Shown here: one piece after another, positions 18,061 to 27,917 of the stretch
Layout of the letters: each line of letters opens with the position of its first letter
Position numbering within the stretch: the first letter of the stretch is position 1
DNA from: Candidatus Palauibacter polyketidifaciens
GTDB lineage: Bacteria > Gemmatimonadota > Gemmatimonadetes > Palauibacterales > Palauibacteraceae
NCBI RefSeq assembly: GCF_947581785.1
Contig: NZ_CANPVO010000051.1
Coordinates: forward strand, 1 to 48,686
Direction of reading: 5' to 3'
DNA: 48,686 nucleotides
Translations under genes and position numbers: made by a program
Notes under the pieces: model-generated
The model's database searches: none
Seen by the model: the letters and a program-made list of their open reading frames with translations, nothing else
Told to the model about the DNA's origin: nothing

Positions 18061-19020
18061 GTGAGGGTCCTCGTGACGGGCGGCGACGGGTTCGTCGGAC
18101 AGCACCTGGTCGACCATCTGCTGGGCCACGGATACGAGGTGACGGCGACGATGCTCGGGGAGGCACCCTCCGCCGGGACCCTTTCACCGGCCGCCCTCGC
18201 GGCGGCCGATTGGACGCGGCTCGATGTGCGAGACTCCGACGCCGTTGCCTCCGTCGTGCATGCCGTCCGTCCGCGCCGTGTCTTCCACCTTGCCGGCTTC
18301 TCGTCGGGCGCCGAGGCCGGCAGGCGGTCCCGCGAAGCTCTCGCGGTGAACGGCGCGGGCACGCTGAGCCTCGTTGAGGCGATCGCGCGAGCTCCCGTGG
18401 ACGTGCAGGCCGTTGTCGTGGCGGGTTCCGGGGACGCGTACGGCGGCGGCGGTGGACCGATGGGAGAGCGGACGCCACTTCGGCCGAGGAGCGTGTACGG
18501 CGCGACCAAGGCCGCCCAGGATGTTCTCGCGCGCGGAGCGGGCGCGGCGCTGGGCGTACGCGTGGTCGTCGCACGGCTCTTTCCGCTCGTCGGTCCCGGC
18601 CAGCGCCCCGCGTTCGTACTCCCGAGCTTCTGCCGTCGTGCCCTCGCGATTCAGCGAGGAACGGCGGAGCCGCGGCTCGCCGTGGGAAATCTGGCTGTGG
18701 CGCGCGACTTCACGGATGTGCGCGATGGCGTCCGGGCGCTCGCGGGCATCGCGGACCTCGACGGGACGCCCCACATGGCGTACAACGTGTGCTCCGGGAT
18801 CGCGACGAAGATCCACCGTCTGCTCGAGTGGGTGCTCGAGAGGGCGGAAATCGAGCCGGAGATCGTGCGCGATCCGGCCCTTGTGCGGCGCGGAGAACCC
18901 GAAGTCGTCGTCGGTGACCCCGCGCGGCTGCGGGCCGCGACCGGGTGGCGCGCGGCGCGCGACCTGCGGGCCTGCGTACACGCCACCATGGACTGGGTCG
19001 CGACCTCCGGCGCGGCCTGA
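18061..19020 (+). CDS. NAD-dependent epimerase/dehydratase, GDP-4-keto-6-deoxymannose reductase-like
   Basis: This is an extended short-chain dehydrogenase/reductase of about 319 residues. The Rossmann motif GGDGFVG is near residue 7, and YGATKAAQ supplies the YxxxK catalytic pair. ARDFTDVRDGVRAL and the closing sequence around VGDPARLRAATGWRA are typical of the RMD/GMD group that makes GDP-rhamnose or related deoxysugars. The start is GTG 18061; GTG 18052 is also possible. The exact substrate cannot be read from sequence. It heads a nucleotide-sugar gene set. Confidence 0.75.
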   Translation: MRVLVTGGDGFVGQHLVDHLLGHGYEVTATMLGEAPSAGTLSPAALAAADWTRLDVRDSDAVASVVHAVRPRRVFHLAGFSSGAEAGRRSREALAVNGAGTLSLVEAIARAPVDVQAVVVAGSGDAYGGGGGPMGERTPLRPRSVYGATKAAQDVLARGAGAALGVRVVVARLFPLVGPGQRPAFVLPSFCRRALAIQRGTAEPRLAVGNLAVARDFTDVRDGVRALAGIADLDGTPHMAYNVCSGIATKIHRLLEWVLERAEIEPEIVRDPALVRRGEPEVVVGDPARLRAATGWRAARDLRACVHATMDWVATSGAA

Positions 19021-19056
19021 CGCCGAGCCCCTGAACGAAGGACGACGGAGATCTCG

Positions 19057-20385
19057 ATGGAAATCACCGTGATCGGCACCGGATACGTTGGACTCGTGGC
19101 GGGGTCCTGTCTGGCCGGATCCGGGAACCGTGTCACCTGCGCCGACGTTGACGAAGAGAAGATCCGGCGTCTGAACTCCGGAGACGTCCCCATCTACGAG
19201 GCCGGCATCGAGCGCCTCATCTCGGAGGGCCTCGCCGCTGGACGGCTTCGATTCACGACGGACGCGGCGGAGGGCATCACGACGGCCGACGTGATCTTCG
19301 TCGCCGTGGGTACGCCGCCCGGTCAGGACGGGCTGGCGGACCTCGATTTCGTGCTGGACGCGGCTCGCGTGATCGGCGACCACCTGCGTCCCGGCGCCGT
19401 CGTCGTCATGAAGAGCACCGTACCCGTCGGGACGAACGACATCGTGCGAGCCGAGATCGCCCGACGGACCGATCTGCCCTTCCACATGTGTTCCAACCCC
19501 GAGTTCCTCAAGGAAGGAGACGCGGTGGGGGACTTCCTTTACCCCGACCGGGTCGTCTGCGGCGTGGACTCGGACCGCGCCCGGCGCTGCATGGAGGAGC
19601 TCTACGAACCCTTCGTCCGCTCCGGGAACCCGCTGATCTTCATGGACATCGCCTCGGCGGAACTGACCAAGTACGCGGCAAACGCGATGCTCGCCGCCCG
19701 GATCAGCATGATGAACCAGTTCGCGGAACTCTGCGAACGAACCGGAGCCGACATCGAGCGCGTCCGCCGTGGCGTGGGCTCGGACCCCCGCATCGGCTCG
19801 GCCTTTCTCTATGCCGGCACGGGGTATGGCGGCAGCTGCCTTCCCAAGGACGTGCGGGCGATCATCCGTTCCGCGGAAGAGCAGGGGGTCGACCTCGGCA
19901 TCCTGAGGTCCGTGGCCGCCGCGAACGATCGCCAGACCACCGTCCTCGTCCGGAAAATCCGGGAGCGGTTCGGCGACGATCTCGCCGGCCTGCGCTTTGC
20001 GCTCTGGGGGCTTGCGTTCAAGCCTCGCACGGATGACATGCGCGAGGCGCCCTCGCGCGCGGTCGCCGAGGCGCTGTGCGAACGGGGAGCGTCGGTCGTC
20101 GCGCACGATCCCGCCGCCATGGAACAGTCGCGCGAGTTCTATCTGGGGGACGCCGTGGAGTACGCGGCGGACGAGTACGAGGCGCTCGACGGGGCGGACG
20201 CGCTCGTCGTCGTGACGGAATGGCTCCAGTACCGGCGTCCCGACTGGTCCCGGTTCGCGAAGCGCATGGCCCGCCCCATCGTATTCGACGGGCGCAACGT
20301 GTTCGAACCGGACCGCATGGCTTCGCGGGGGTTCGAGCACTACCCGGTCGGGCGGCGGCAGATCGGTCCGGCGGAGATCGCATGA
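19057..20385 (+). CDS. ugd: UDP-glucose 6-dehydrogenase
   Basis: The enzyme oxidises UDP-glucose to UDP-glucuronate using 2 NAD+. The 442-residue product begins [20 protein letters not shown], with the NAD-binding GxGxxG. It has [19 protein letters not shown] and the catalytic cysteine C261 in [10 protein letters not shown]. The C-terminal UDP-binding domain includes [17 protein letters not shown]. It is translationally coupled (ATGA) to the following UDP-glucuronate decarboxylase, which uses its product. Confidence 0.95.
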   Translation: MEITVIGTGYVGLVAGSCLAGSGNRVTCADVDEEKIRRLNSGDVPIYEAGIERLISEGLAAGRLRFTTDAAEGITTADVIFVAVGTPPGQDGLADLDFVLDAARVIGDHLRPGAVVVMKSTVPVGTNDIVRAEIARRTDLPFHMCSNPEFLKEGDAVGDFLYPDRVVCGVDSDRARRCMEELYEPFVRSGNPLIFMDIASAELTKYAANAMLAARISMMNQFAELCERTGADIERVRRGVGSDPRIGSAFLYAGTGYGGSCLPKDVRAIIRSAEEQGVDLGILRSVAAANDRQTTVLVRKIRERFGDDLAGLRFALWGLAFKPRTDDMREAPSRAVAEALCERGASVVAHDPAAMEQSREFYLGDAVEYAADEYEALDGADALVVVTEWLQYRRPDWSRFAKRMARPIVFDGRNVFEPDRMASRGFEHYPVGRRQIGPAEIA

Positions 20386-21329
20386 GGCTGGTCGTCACCG
20401 GCGCCGCCGGCTTTCTCGGTTCGCACCTCACCGACCGCCTCCTCGCCGAGGGACACTCGGTCGTCGGCATCGACAGCCTGATCACGGGAACGCGGCGCAA
20501 TCTCGCCCATCTGCGGGATGAACCGAGGTTCGCGTTTCTCGAGCGGGACGTGTCGGAGCCCATCGAGATCGAGGAGGAGATCGAAGGGGTCTTCCACTTC
20601 GCCTCGCCGGCCAGCCCGGTCGACTACCTTCGTTTCCCGATCCAGACGCTGAAGGCGGGCGCCCTGGGCACGCGCAACGCCCTGGGCCTGGCCAGAGCGA
20701 GCGGCGCCCGGCTGCTGCTCGCGTCCACCTCGGAGGTCTACGGAGATCCGCTCGTCCACCCGCAGCCCGAAACATACTGGGGCAACGTGAACCCGATCGG
20801 TCCGCGCTCCGTGTACGACGAGGCGAAGCGCTTCGCCGAGGCCCTCACGATGGCCTACCACCGCGAGTACGGCGTGGATACGCGCATCGTGCGAATCTTC
20901 AACACCTACGGCCCGCGCATGCGTCCGGACGATGGCCGGGTCGTCTCGAACTTCGTCGTCCAGGCGCTCCGGGGGGAGCCGCTCACCATCTACGGAGACG
21001 GCTCCCAGTCGCGGAGCTTCTGTTATGTGTCCGACCTTGTGGAGGGGATCTGGCGCCTCTTCAACGCCGATATCCATGCGCCGGTGAACCTGGGCAATCC
21101 CGGCGAGTATACGATCCGCGCCCTGTCCGATCTCGTGCTCGCGACCGCGGAATCCGCGTCCACGGTCGAGGTCCGTCCGCTGCCCGACGACGACCCGAGA
21201 ATGCGCTCTCCGGACATCTCTCTCGCCTCCGCCCGGCTGGACTGGACGCCCCGAATCCCGCTCGAGGTCGGCCTGCAGCGAACGGTCGAGTATTTTCGGG
21301 AGGTGCTTCCCGGGGCGGCACGCGAATGA
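20382..21329 (+). CDS. UDP-glucuronate decarboxylase (UDP-xylose synthase)
   Basis: This is a 315-residue extended SDR from ATG 20382. It has the GAAGFLG dinucleotide motif, [10 protein letters not shown], the [11 protein letters not shown]xxxK pair and [13 protein letters not shown]. The SVYDEAKR and FNTYGPRM combination is characteristic of UXS-type enzymes, which convert UDP-glucuronate to UDP-xylose through a 4-keto intermediate. It overlaps ugd by 4 bases. A dTDP-glucose dehydratase is a less likely alternative. Confidence 0.88.
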   Translation: MRLVVTGAAGFLGSHLTDRLLAEGHSVVGIDSLITGTRRNLAHLRDEPRFAFLERDVSEPIEIEEEIEGVFHFASPASPVDYLRFPIQTLKAGALGTRNALGLARASGARLLLASTSEVYGDPLVHPQPETYWGNVNPIGPRSVYDEAKRFAEALTMAYHREYGVDTRIVRIFNTYGPRMRPDDGRVVSNFVVQALRGEPLTIYGDGSQSRSFCYVSDLVEGIWRLFNADIHAPVNLGNPGEYTIRALSDLVLATAESASTVEVRPLPDDDPRMRSPDISLASARLDWTPRIPLEVGLQRTVEYFREVLPGAARE

Positions 21330-21355
21330 TCGTACAGGAGGGAGGCGAGGAGGAG

Positions 21356-22135
21356 ATGGGGCGAGCCCGGGTCTCCGTGGTCATGCCGGTGTACAACGAG
21401 GAGGCGACGCTCGAGGCGATCGTCCGGCGCGTGAAGGAGGTGGCCCCGGACGTGGAACTCGTCGCGGTCGACGACGGCTCGGCCGACGCATCCGCGTCGA
21501 TCCTGAACCGGCTGGAAGCGGAAGGGCTGGTCGACCGGGTCCTCGCGCACGAGCGGAACCAGGGAAAGGGCGCGGCGCTTTCCACCGGGTTCCGGGGCGT
21601 CAGCGGCGATATCATCATCATCCAGGATGCCGATCTCGAGTACGACCCCGCCGAGTATCCGCGTCTCCTGGAGCCGATCCTCGCCGGCCGAGCGGATGTC
21701 GTCTACGGGTCGCGATTCATGGGGGGGCAGCCGCACCGGGTCCTCTACTACTGGCACTACGTGGGGAACAGGTGGCTGACTCGGCTGTCGAACATGATGA
21801 CGAACCTCAACCTCACGGACATGGAGACGTGCTACAAGTGCTTCCGCCGGGAAGTGATCGAGCAGCTCACGATCGAGGAGCGGGCCTTCGGCGTCGAACC
21901 GGAGATCACGGCGAAGGTCGCCATGGGTGGCTGGCGCGTGTATGAGGTGGGGATCTCGTACGCGGGACGGACGTATGCGGAGGGCAAGAAGATCGGGTGG
22001 CGCGATGGCGTTTCCGCGCTGCGCTGTATCTTTCTGTACGGGCTCGTGCGGCGCTGGACGCGCAGGGGCGGGCCGCGCGCCTCGAGCGAGGCAACCGGCG
22101 ACATCCGTGGCGGCGTCGAAAGCGGGGAGAGTTGA
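21356..22135 (+). CDS. Family 2 glycosyltransferase (polyprenyl-phosphate sugar transferase-like)
   Basis: The product is about 259 residues from ATG 21356, which follows GAGGCGAGGAGGAG; ATG 21326 overlaps the previous stop and is an alternative. This is a GT-A fold: [28 protein letters not shown] and [12 protein letters not shown], with the metal-binding DAD motif. Similarity is closest to dolichyl-phosphate mannosyltransferase-like enzymes ([13 protein letters not shown] and [14 protein letters not shown]). No C-terminal membrane helices are visible, so it should act at the cytoplasmic face. It probably uses sugars made by the genes just upstream. Confidence 0.88.
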   Translation: MGRARVSVVMPVYNEEATLEAIVRRVKEVAPDVELVAVDDGSADASASILNRLEAEGLVDRVLAHERNQGKGAALSTGFRGVSGDIIIIQDADLEYDPAEYPRLLEPILAGRADVVYGSRFMGGQPHRVLYYWHYVGNRWLTRLSNMMTNLNLTDMETCYKCFRREVIEQLTIEERAFGVEPEITAKVAMGGWRVYEVGISYAGRTYAEGKKIGWRDGVSALRCIFLYGLVRRWTRRGGPRASSEATGDIRGGVESGES

Positions 22136-22169
22136 GACATTCGGGGAACGAAGGCCGGCAGGGGCGTCC

Positions 22170-23090
22170 ATGGTGACCGTCCGACAGTGGATCGTTCAGG
22201 GGACCGCCGGGGTCCTGGCGGCGCTTGCGGTTGCGGCGTGCGAGGATCCGGTGGACCGGTCCGTCGTGCGCGGGGATCGATACCTGGCCGTCGGGGACGC
22301 GGACATGGCGATCGCCGAGTACCTCCTCGCCCGGCGCGTGAGCGGGGACACGGACGACCTCCTCCTGCGGCTCGGGCAGGCCCATGCCGCGCGCGGCGAT
22401 GTCGACGAGGCGCTCACGGTCTACGAGACGCTTGCGGAGCGCGACCCCCGGCTGCGTCATCAGGCGGCGGCCTCGCTCGCCGGACTCGCGTGGTCCGCGC
22501 AGGAGCGGGGGGCGGCCGAGAACATGTCCCGCGCGCTCCAGCCTCTGGTCGATTGGGGACTGGGCTATCTTCCCGCCGACCTCCAGCGCTCCCTGGCCGC
22601 CTATCATGCGGCCGAGGGTGACTACGCACGTGCCCTTTCGCTGCGCCTCGCGCTCCTCGCCGGGGAGGGGGAGCCGGAGCCGGCGGTGCTGTACGATGTC
22701 GGCCTCGCGTATGAACAGCTCGGCGCATGCACTCGCGCGCTGCCCTTCTATCGGAGTTTCCTCGAGGCGATGGAGGAAAGCCGCTCGAACCCCGAGGACG
22801 CCCGCTACCGCTACGGGAATTGCCTCTACGTGTCCGCGGCTGAAGACCGGGCGGAGGGCCGCCCCGCGGCCGCCCTCGAGAAGCTGACCGAAATGGTCGA
22901 GCTCGGTGAGCCGCGGACGCACATGGTCGAGGCGCACTTCCTCATCGGCGAACTCCACCTCGCGCTCGGCCAGACGGACGAGGCGCTCGTCAACTACGCC
23001 CGCGTGCTGGAACTGAACCCGACGCGCACACACGCTCTCGTCCGGCGGGCGGAGGAGCGGATCCGACAGATCCGCTTCGGCTTCGAATGA
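22170..23090 (+). CDS. TPR-repeat lipoprotein
   Basis: The 306-residue product starts at ATG 22170. It has a signal peptide ending in a lipobox (ALAVAAC, lipid-modified C24). The rest is tandem TPR helices: GDRYLAVGDADMAIAEYLLA, LGQAHAARGDVDEALTVYE and LHLALGQTDEALVNYARVLE. The same frame is open upstream inside the glycosyltransferase gene, but the signal peptide fixes the start. It is coupled by a 4-base overlap to the BamD-like gene, so an envelope assembly role is likely. Confidence 0.82.
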   Translation: MVTVRQWIVQGTAGVLAALAVAACEDPVDRSVVRGDRYLAVGDADMAIAEYLLARRVSGDTDDLLLRLGQAHAARGDVDEALTVYETLAERDPRLRHQAAASLAGLAWSAQERGAAENMSRALQPLVDWGLGYLPADLQRSLAAYHAAEGDYARALSLRLALLAGEGEPEPAVLYDVGLAYEQLGACTRALPFYRSFLEAMEESRSNPEDARYRYGNCLYVSAAEDRAEGRPAAALEKLTEMVELGEPRTHMVEAHFLIGELHLALGQTDEALVNYARVLELNPTRTHALVRRAEERIRQIRFGFE

Positions 23091-23893
23091 GGCTCCCGGC
23101 CGGGATGGCGCCGCGCGAGGCGCGCCGCGGAGTGCTCGCCGCCGCGGTCCTCATGCTCACGGGCTGTTCGAGTTCCGGGCCCCCGGGCGACCTGGCGCCG
23201 CCGGATCTCTTCCAGTGGGCGCAGGATCGTTTCGACGCCGAGGAATACCGGAGAGCGGCCGACGGCTTCCTCGCCTTCATGGTCCGCGATCCCCTGAATC
23301 CGCTCGTCGACAGCGCGCAGTACCTCGCAGCCGAGGGCCAACTCCGGGCGGGCAACGAACTCGACGCCGTGGAGGAGTTCCGGCGCATGGCCACGAACCG
23401 GCCCAACAGTCCCCTCGCGGACGACGCCCAGCTGGGGCTGTGCCGGGCGTACCTCGCGGCCTCGCCCCGGGTGACCCTCTCCCAGGAGTTCACACGGCGG
23501 GCCCTGGACGAGTGCGAGCGGTTGTTGCAGTTCTTCCCAACGACCCCCTTCCGCGAGCAGGCTGAAGGCCTGATCGCGGAAGCGCGCGCCAAGCTGGCCG
23601 AGAAGAGCTACGAAATCGGGAAGTACTACCAGGATCGCATGAGATTGCCGGAGTCCGCGATCGTCTATTTCGAAAAATCGCTGGCCGACGAGCCGACCGG
23701 GGCATTCCTGCCGGACCTCCTGTTGCGATTGTATCGCAGTTACAGCCAGGTGGGGTTCGAAACCGAGGCCGGAACCATGAGGGAGCGGCTGCTGTCGGAG
23801 TTTCCCGAGTCCGAGGAAACCCGGTTGCTGTTGGCGGACGAAGATCCGGCGGCGGAGGAGGACCGCGCGGGGGATGCCGGGTCCCGTCGCTGA
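23087..23893 (+). CDS. bamD: BamD-like outer-membrane assembly lipoprotein
   Basis: The 268-residue lipoprotein has lipobox LTGC (C27). It carries the BamD/YfiO TPR layout: FDAEEYRRAADGFLAFM, FRRMATNRPNSPLADDAQL, then a long helix with KSYEIGKYYQDRMRLPESAI and YFEKSLADEPTG. BamD is the essential lipoprotein partner of BamA in outer-membrane protein insertion. A BamD-like protein implies a diderm cell. It overlaps the upstream TPR gene by 4 bases and nadD by 20 bases. Confidence 0.85.
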   Translation: MRLPAGMAPREARRGVLAAAVLMLTGCSSSGPPGDLAPPDLFQWAQDRFDAEEYRRAADGFLAFMVRDPLNPLVDSAQYLAAEGQLRAGNELDAVEEFRRMATNRPNSPLADDAQLGLCRAYLAASPRVTLSQEFTRRALDECERLLQFFPTTPFREQAEGLIAEARAKLAEKSYEIGKYYQDRMRLPESAIVYFEKSLADEPTGAFLPDLLLRLYRSYSQVGFETEAGTMRERLLSEFPESEETRLLLADEDPAAEEDRAGDAGSRR

Positions 23894-24503
23894 AGTCCCG
23901 GCGGCCGGCCGGCGGACGGGCATCCTCGGCGGGAGCTTCGATCCTCCGCACATGGGCCATGTGTCCGTGGCGCGTGATCTTGTCGAAGTGCTGCGCCTCG
24001 ACCGCCTGCTCGTGATCCCCGCGGGCGATCCGCCGCACCGGCAAGTCACGCTCCCCGCGGAGGTTCGCCTCGACCTCACGCGCCGGGCCGTTGCGGGCCT
24101 GCCCGGCATCGAAGTCAGCCCGATGGAGATCGAGCGGGCCGGTCCCTCCTACACCGTGGACACGCTGGAAGCCCTCGCGCGGCGCTTTCCTTCCGACCGG
24201 CTCGTCCTCGCGATGGGCGCGGACCAGTTTGCGGCGATCCACCGCTGGGACCGCTGGCGCCGGATTTCGGAGCTGGCCCGCATCGCGGTGATGCCGCGGG
24301 GCGGCCGGGAGCCCGCACCCTCCCCGGAATCGACGCCGATCGAGTATGTTGTCGCGAACGTCACGCGAGTGGATATCTCGGCGAGCCGGATCCGGCAGCG
24401 CCTCGAGGAGGGCCGTTCGGTCCACCTCCTCGTTCCGGAAACGATCCGACACCATGTCGAGCGCGCCTGGGCCGGACGCCCCGCGCGCCATGTAACCCAG
24501 TGA
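23874..24503 (+). CDS. nadD: Nicotinate-nucleotide adenylyltransferase
   Basis: The enzyme makes nicotinate adenine dinucleotide from NaMN and ATP in NAD synthesis. The 209-residue product has the nucleotidyltransferase motif GGSFDPPHMGH (residues 19-29) and the C-terminal DISASRIRQRLEEG, which closes the ATP site. PSYTVDTLEAL and MGADQFAAIHRW are also conserved in NadD. It overlaps bamD by 20 bases, and secA follows after 7 bases. Confidence 0.95.
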   Translation: MPGPVAEVPAAGRRTGILGGSFDPPHMGHVSVARDLVEVLRLDRLLVIPAGDPPHRQVTLPAEVRLDLTRRAVAGLPGIEVSPMEIERAGPSYTVDTLEALARRFPSDRLVLAMGADQFAAIHRWDRWRRISELARIAVMPRGGREPAPSPESTPIEYVVANVTRVDISASRIRQRLEEGRSVHLLVPETIRHHVERAWAGRPARHVTQ

Positions 24504-24510
24504 GCCCCGG

Positions 24511-27500
24511 ATGTTGAAGAACGTCGTCACGCAGGTCTTCGGAACGCGCTTCACGCGCGAGATGAAGCGCATGCGGCCGATCATTGCAAGAATCAAGGAA
24601 CACGAATCGCGGCTCGCGGATCTCCCGGAAGACGCTCTCAAGGCGCAGACGGGGAAGTTCCGGGCGATCATCGCGGAGCGGACCGCCGAGTTCGAGGAGG
24701 CCGTCGAGGCGCTGCGGGAAAAGCGTCGCTTCACCGAGAATCCGGCGCGGCGCGCCGATCTCACCGAACGGATCGCGGCGACGGAGGGCGAACTCAACGA
24801 GGCGCTGCAGGCCGTGCTCGATGAGGTTCTGCCCGAGGCGTTCGCAACCGTGCGGGAGGCGTGCCGGCGACTCCTCGGGGCGGAGATCGAGGTCACGGGG
24901 AACGAAATGGCGTGGGACATGGTCCCCTACGATGTGCAGCTCATCGGAGGGATCGTTCTCCACGAAGGGAAGATCGCCGAGATGGCCACCGGTGAGGGGA
25001 AGACGCTCGTGGCCACGATGCCGCTGTACCTCAACGCCCTCCCCGGCCGGGGCGTCCACCTCGTCACCGTCAACGACTATCTCGCCAGACGTGACGCCCA
25101 GTGGATGGGCACGGTCTTCGACTATCTCGGCCTCACGGTGGGGGTGCTCGAGGATACGGCGCCGGGAAGCGTCGAGCGGCGGGCCGCCTACCAGGCCGAC
25201 ATCACCTACGGGACGAACAACGAATTCGGGTTCGACTACCTGCGCGACAACATGGTGATCGAACTCCGTCATCGCGTACAGCGCGGACACGCGTACGCGA
25301 TCATCGACGAGGTCGACTCGGTGCTCATCGATGAGGCCCGCACGCCCCTCATTATCTCCGGACCCGCCGGTCGCGACGAACGCGACGTGTACCAGCGGCA
25401 CAACGCTCAGGTGGCCGCGATCGCCCGCAGGCAGACGCGGATCGTCAACAGTCTCGTGGCCGAGGGGACGAAGCTGCTCGAAGAGGCCGGAGCCGACGAG
25501 GATACGGAGCAGCGCCGGGACGCGGGGCTCAAGCTGCTCGCGGCGCAGCGCGGCGCGCCGAAGAACAAGCGGCTGCTCAAGCTGAAGACGCGCTCCGGCG
25601 TCAAGCAGCTCATTCAGCGGACGGAAGCCGACCTCATGCGGGAGAAGCGGCTTCCCGAGATCGATGAAATGCTCCTCTTCTCGATGGACGAGAAGGGGCA
25701 GACGATCCAGCTGTCCGAACAGGGCCTCGACGTGCTCTCGCCCGACGACCCCGAGACGTTCGTCGTCCCCGACATCTCGGAGGATGTCCAGGACGTGGAG
25801 GACGACGAGTCGCTGACGACGGACGAGAAGCGCGGCGAGATCGAACGTCTCGAACGCGAATACGCGGAGAAGTCGGAGAAGATCCACGTCATCCACCAGC
25901 TCGTGAAGGCGTACTCCCTGTACGAGAAGGACGTGGAGTACGTGGTGGAGAACGGCGAAGTCCTGATCGTCGACGAACACACCGGCCGCAAGATGCACGG
26001 GCGGCGCTGGTCGGACGGGCTCCACCAGGCGGTCGAGGCGAAGGAGAAGGTCAAGGTGCGGGGCGAGACGCAGACGCTCGCCACGATCACGATCCAGAAC
26101 TACTTCCGGATGTACGACAAGGTGGCCGGGATGACCGGCACCGCCGAGACGGAAGAGGGCGAGTTCCACGCGATCTACGGCCTCGAGGTCGTCGTCATCC
26201 CCACGAACCGGCCGGTGCGGCGACTGGATCACGACGACGTGATCTTTCAGACGAAGAAGGAAAAATACGCCGCGCTGATCGAGGAGATCGAACGGATCAA
26301 CGGCGAGGGCCTTCCGATCCTCGTGGGGACGACGAGCGTGGAGGTGTCGGAGGTCATCGCCCGCATGCTGAAGCGGCGCGGCCTCGCCCACGAGGTGCTG
26401 AACGCCAAGCAGCACGCCCGGGAAGCGGAGATCGTCCGCAACGCGGGCCAGCCGGGCGCGATCACGATCGCGACGAACATGGCCGGACGCGGCACCGACA
26501 TCAAACTCGCCTCGCCGTGCGTGCAGTGCGACGTGTGCGGGATCCGGTCCGACACCCCGGCGTTCGGCCGTACCGACGAGGAACCGGACCTGTCGCGAGC
26601 CGAGATCAAGGAGCGGGGGTGCGAGGAGGAGCCGCCCTGCGGACTCCAGATCCTGGGTACGGAGCGCCACCAGTCCCGCCGCATCGACCGCCAGCTTCGG
26701 GGCCGTTCCGGACGCCAGGGGGATCCCGGGGCCAGCCTCTTCTTCCTGTCGCTCGAAGACGACCTCATGCGGCTCTTCATGCACGAGCGCGTGGCGAAGA
26801 TCATGGATCGCCTGGGCGTGCAGGAGGGCGAAGTCATCAGCCACCCGTGGATCACGAAGTCCGTCGAGCGCGCGCAGAAGCGGGTCGAGACGCAGAACTT
26901 CGACGCGCGCAAGCGACTGCTGGACTACGACGACGTGATGAACCAGCAGCGGGAGGTCGTCTACGACCTCCGCCTCTATGCGCTCGAGGGCGGAGAAGAC
27001 CTCAAGGGCGAGACGTGGGAGATGATCGAAGAGGCGATCCGCGAGGAGATGGACGCCTACGTGCCCGAGGAGAGCTCGCACGACCAGTGGAACCTCCCGG
27101 GACTGCGGGAGCACCTCCTCATCGAGTACTTCCTGCACAACGAGTTCCTGCCCAGGGTCGGAGCGGACCGCGGGGAGGCGTCCGAGACGGAGAAGGAAGC
27201 GAGCGCCGACAACTGGGCCGGAACCGGCGAGTTGTACGATGCGGTGATCGAGAGCGCCCACGAGCAGTTCCGCGCCAAGCTCGAGAGTTTCGACGAACAC
27301 TGGGAGCAGGTCCTGCGCTTCATCGTGCTGTCGGTGCTGGACGAGAAATGGAAGGACCACCTCTACGACCTCGACCATCTGCGCTCTTCGATCCAGTTCC
27401 GGTCGTGGGGGCAGAAGGACCCGCTCGTCGAATACAAGAAGGAGGCGTACGAGATGTTCGTGAGCCTGATCACGGACATCAGGCAGACGGTGGCGAATCG

Positions 27501-27882
27501 CTTCTTCCGCGTGCGCATCGAGCGCCGGCCGCCGCTTCCGCCGCCGGCGCCGCAGATCACCGGCATGAGCGGTCCCGTGGAGCCGGGCGGCGGCGCCGCG
27601 AGCGGGGTGGCCCCCGGCCGGGGAGCGGCGCCCGCGCCGGCCGCCGCGTCCGGCGAGCCCCCCGCGGGCGAGCCGGCGTTTTCGGCGACCGGCGTCGCGG
27701 CCTCCGCCGCAGTGCAGGAACTGGCCCCCGATGACACCGCGGCCCGCGCAGCCCTCCGCGCCGGCCAGCAGCCCCGCCGGACGGGCGCTCCGGCGACGGC
27801 CACGAAAGCCCCCGGGCGGAACGAGCCGTGTCCCTGCGGGAGCGGCCGGAAGTACAAGAAGTGCTGCGGCCGTCCCCGCTGA
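24511..27882 (+). CDS. secA: Preprotein translocase ATPase SecA, with Cys-rich insertion
   Basis: The SecA motor drives proteins through SecYEG. The 1123-residue protein is longer than E. coli SecA (901). Walker A is GEGKT (161-165) and motif II DEVD starts at D266. RIDRQLRGRSGRQGDPG is the motif VI region. Between GRGTDIKL and GLQILGTERH there is an insertion of about 40 residues with C670, C673, C676, C704 and C710. The C-terminal tail is Pro/Ala-rich and ends in a SEC-C zinc motif (EPCPCGSGRKYKKCCGR). NBD1 and NBD2 are separated by a long charged linker region. Confidence 0.97.
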   Translation: MLKNVVTQVFGTRFTREMKRMRPIIARIKEHESRLADLPEDALKAQTGKFRAIIAERTAEFEEAVEALREKRRFTENPARRADLTERIAATEGELNEALQAVLDEVLPEAFATVREACRRLLGAEIEVTGNEMAWDMVPYDVQLIGGIVLHEGKIAEMATGEGKTLVATMPLYLNALPGRGVHLVTVNDYLARRDAQWMGTVFDYLGLTVGVLEDTAPGSVERRAAYQADITYGTNNEFGFDYLRDNMVIELRHRVQRGHAYAIIDEVDSVLIDEARTPLIISGPAGRDERDVYQRHNAQVAAIARRQTRIVNSLVAEGTKLLEEAGADEDTEQRRDAGLKLLAAQRGAPKNKRLLKLKTRSGVKQLIQRTEADLMREKRLPEIDEMLLFSMDEKGQTIQLSEQGLDVLSPDDPETFVVPDISEDVQDVEDDESLTTDEKRGEIERLEREYAEKSEKIHVIHQLVKAYSLYEKDVEYVVENGEVLIVDEHTGRKMHGRRWSDGLHQAVEAKEKVKVRGETQTLATITIQNYFRMYDKVAGMTGTAETEEGEFHAIYGLEVVVIPTNRPVRRLDHDDVIFQTKKEKYAALIEEIERINGEGLPILVGTTSVEVSEVIARMLKRRGLAHEVLNAKQHAREAEIVRNAGQPGAITIATNMAGRGTDIKLASPCVQCDVCGIRSDTPAFGRTDEEPDLSRAEIKERGCEEEPPCGLQILGTERHQSRRIDRQLRGRSGRQGDPGASLFFLSLEDDLMRLFMHERVAKIMDRLGVQEGEVISHPWITKSVERAQKRVETQNFDARKRLLDYDDVMNQQREVVYDLRLYALEGGEDLKGETWEMIEEAIREEMDAYVPEESSHDQWNLPGLREHLLIEYFLHNEFLPRVGADRGEASETEKEASADNWAGTGELYDAVIESAHEQFRAKLESFDEHWEQVLRFIVLSVLDEKWKDHLYDLDHLRSSIQFRSWGQKDPLVEYKKEAYEMFVSLITDIRQTVANRFFRVRIERRPPLPPPAPQITGMSGPVEPGGGAASGVAPGRGAAPAPAAASGEPPAGEPAFSATGVAASAAVQELAPDDTAARAALRAGQQPRRTGAPATATKAPGRNEPCPCGSGRKYKKCCGRPR

Positions 27883-27917
27883 GATCGCCGACAGCGACGC
27901 GGATCGCGCGGGTAGCC

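Noticed and set aside
24361..27378. Minus-strand open frame of about 1005 codons opposite secA
   Set aside because: It mirrors secA codons and has no recognisable motifs. The sense strand encodes a complete SecA.
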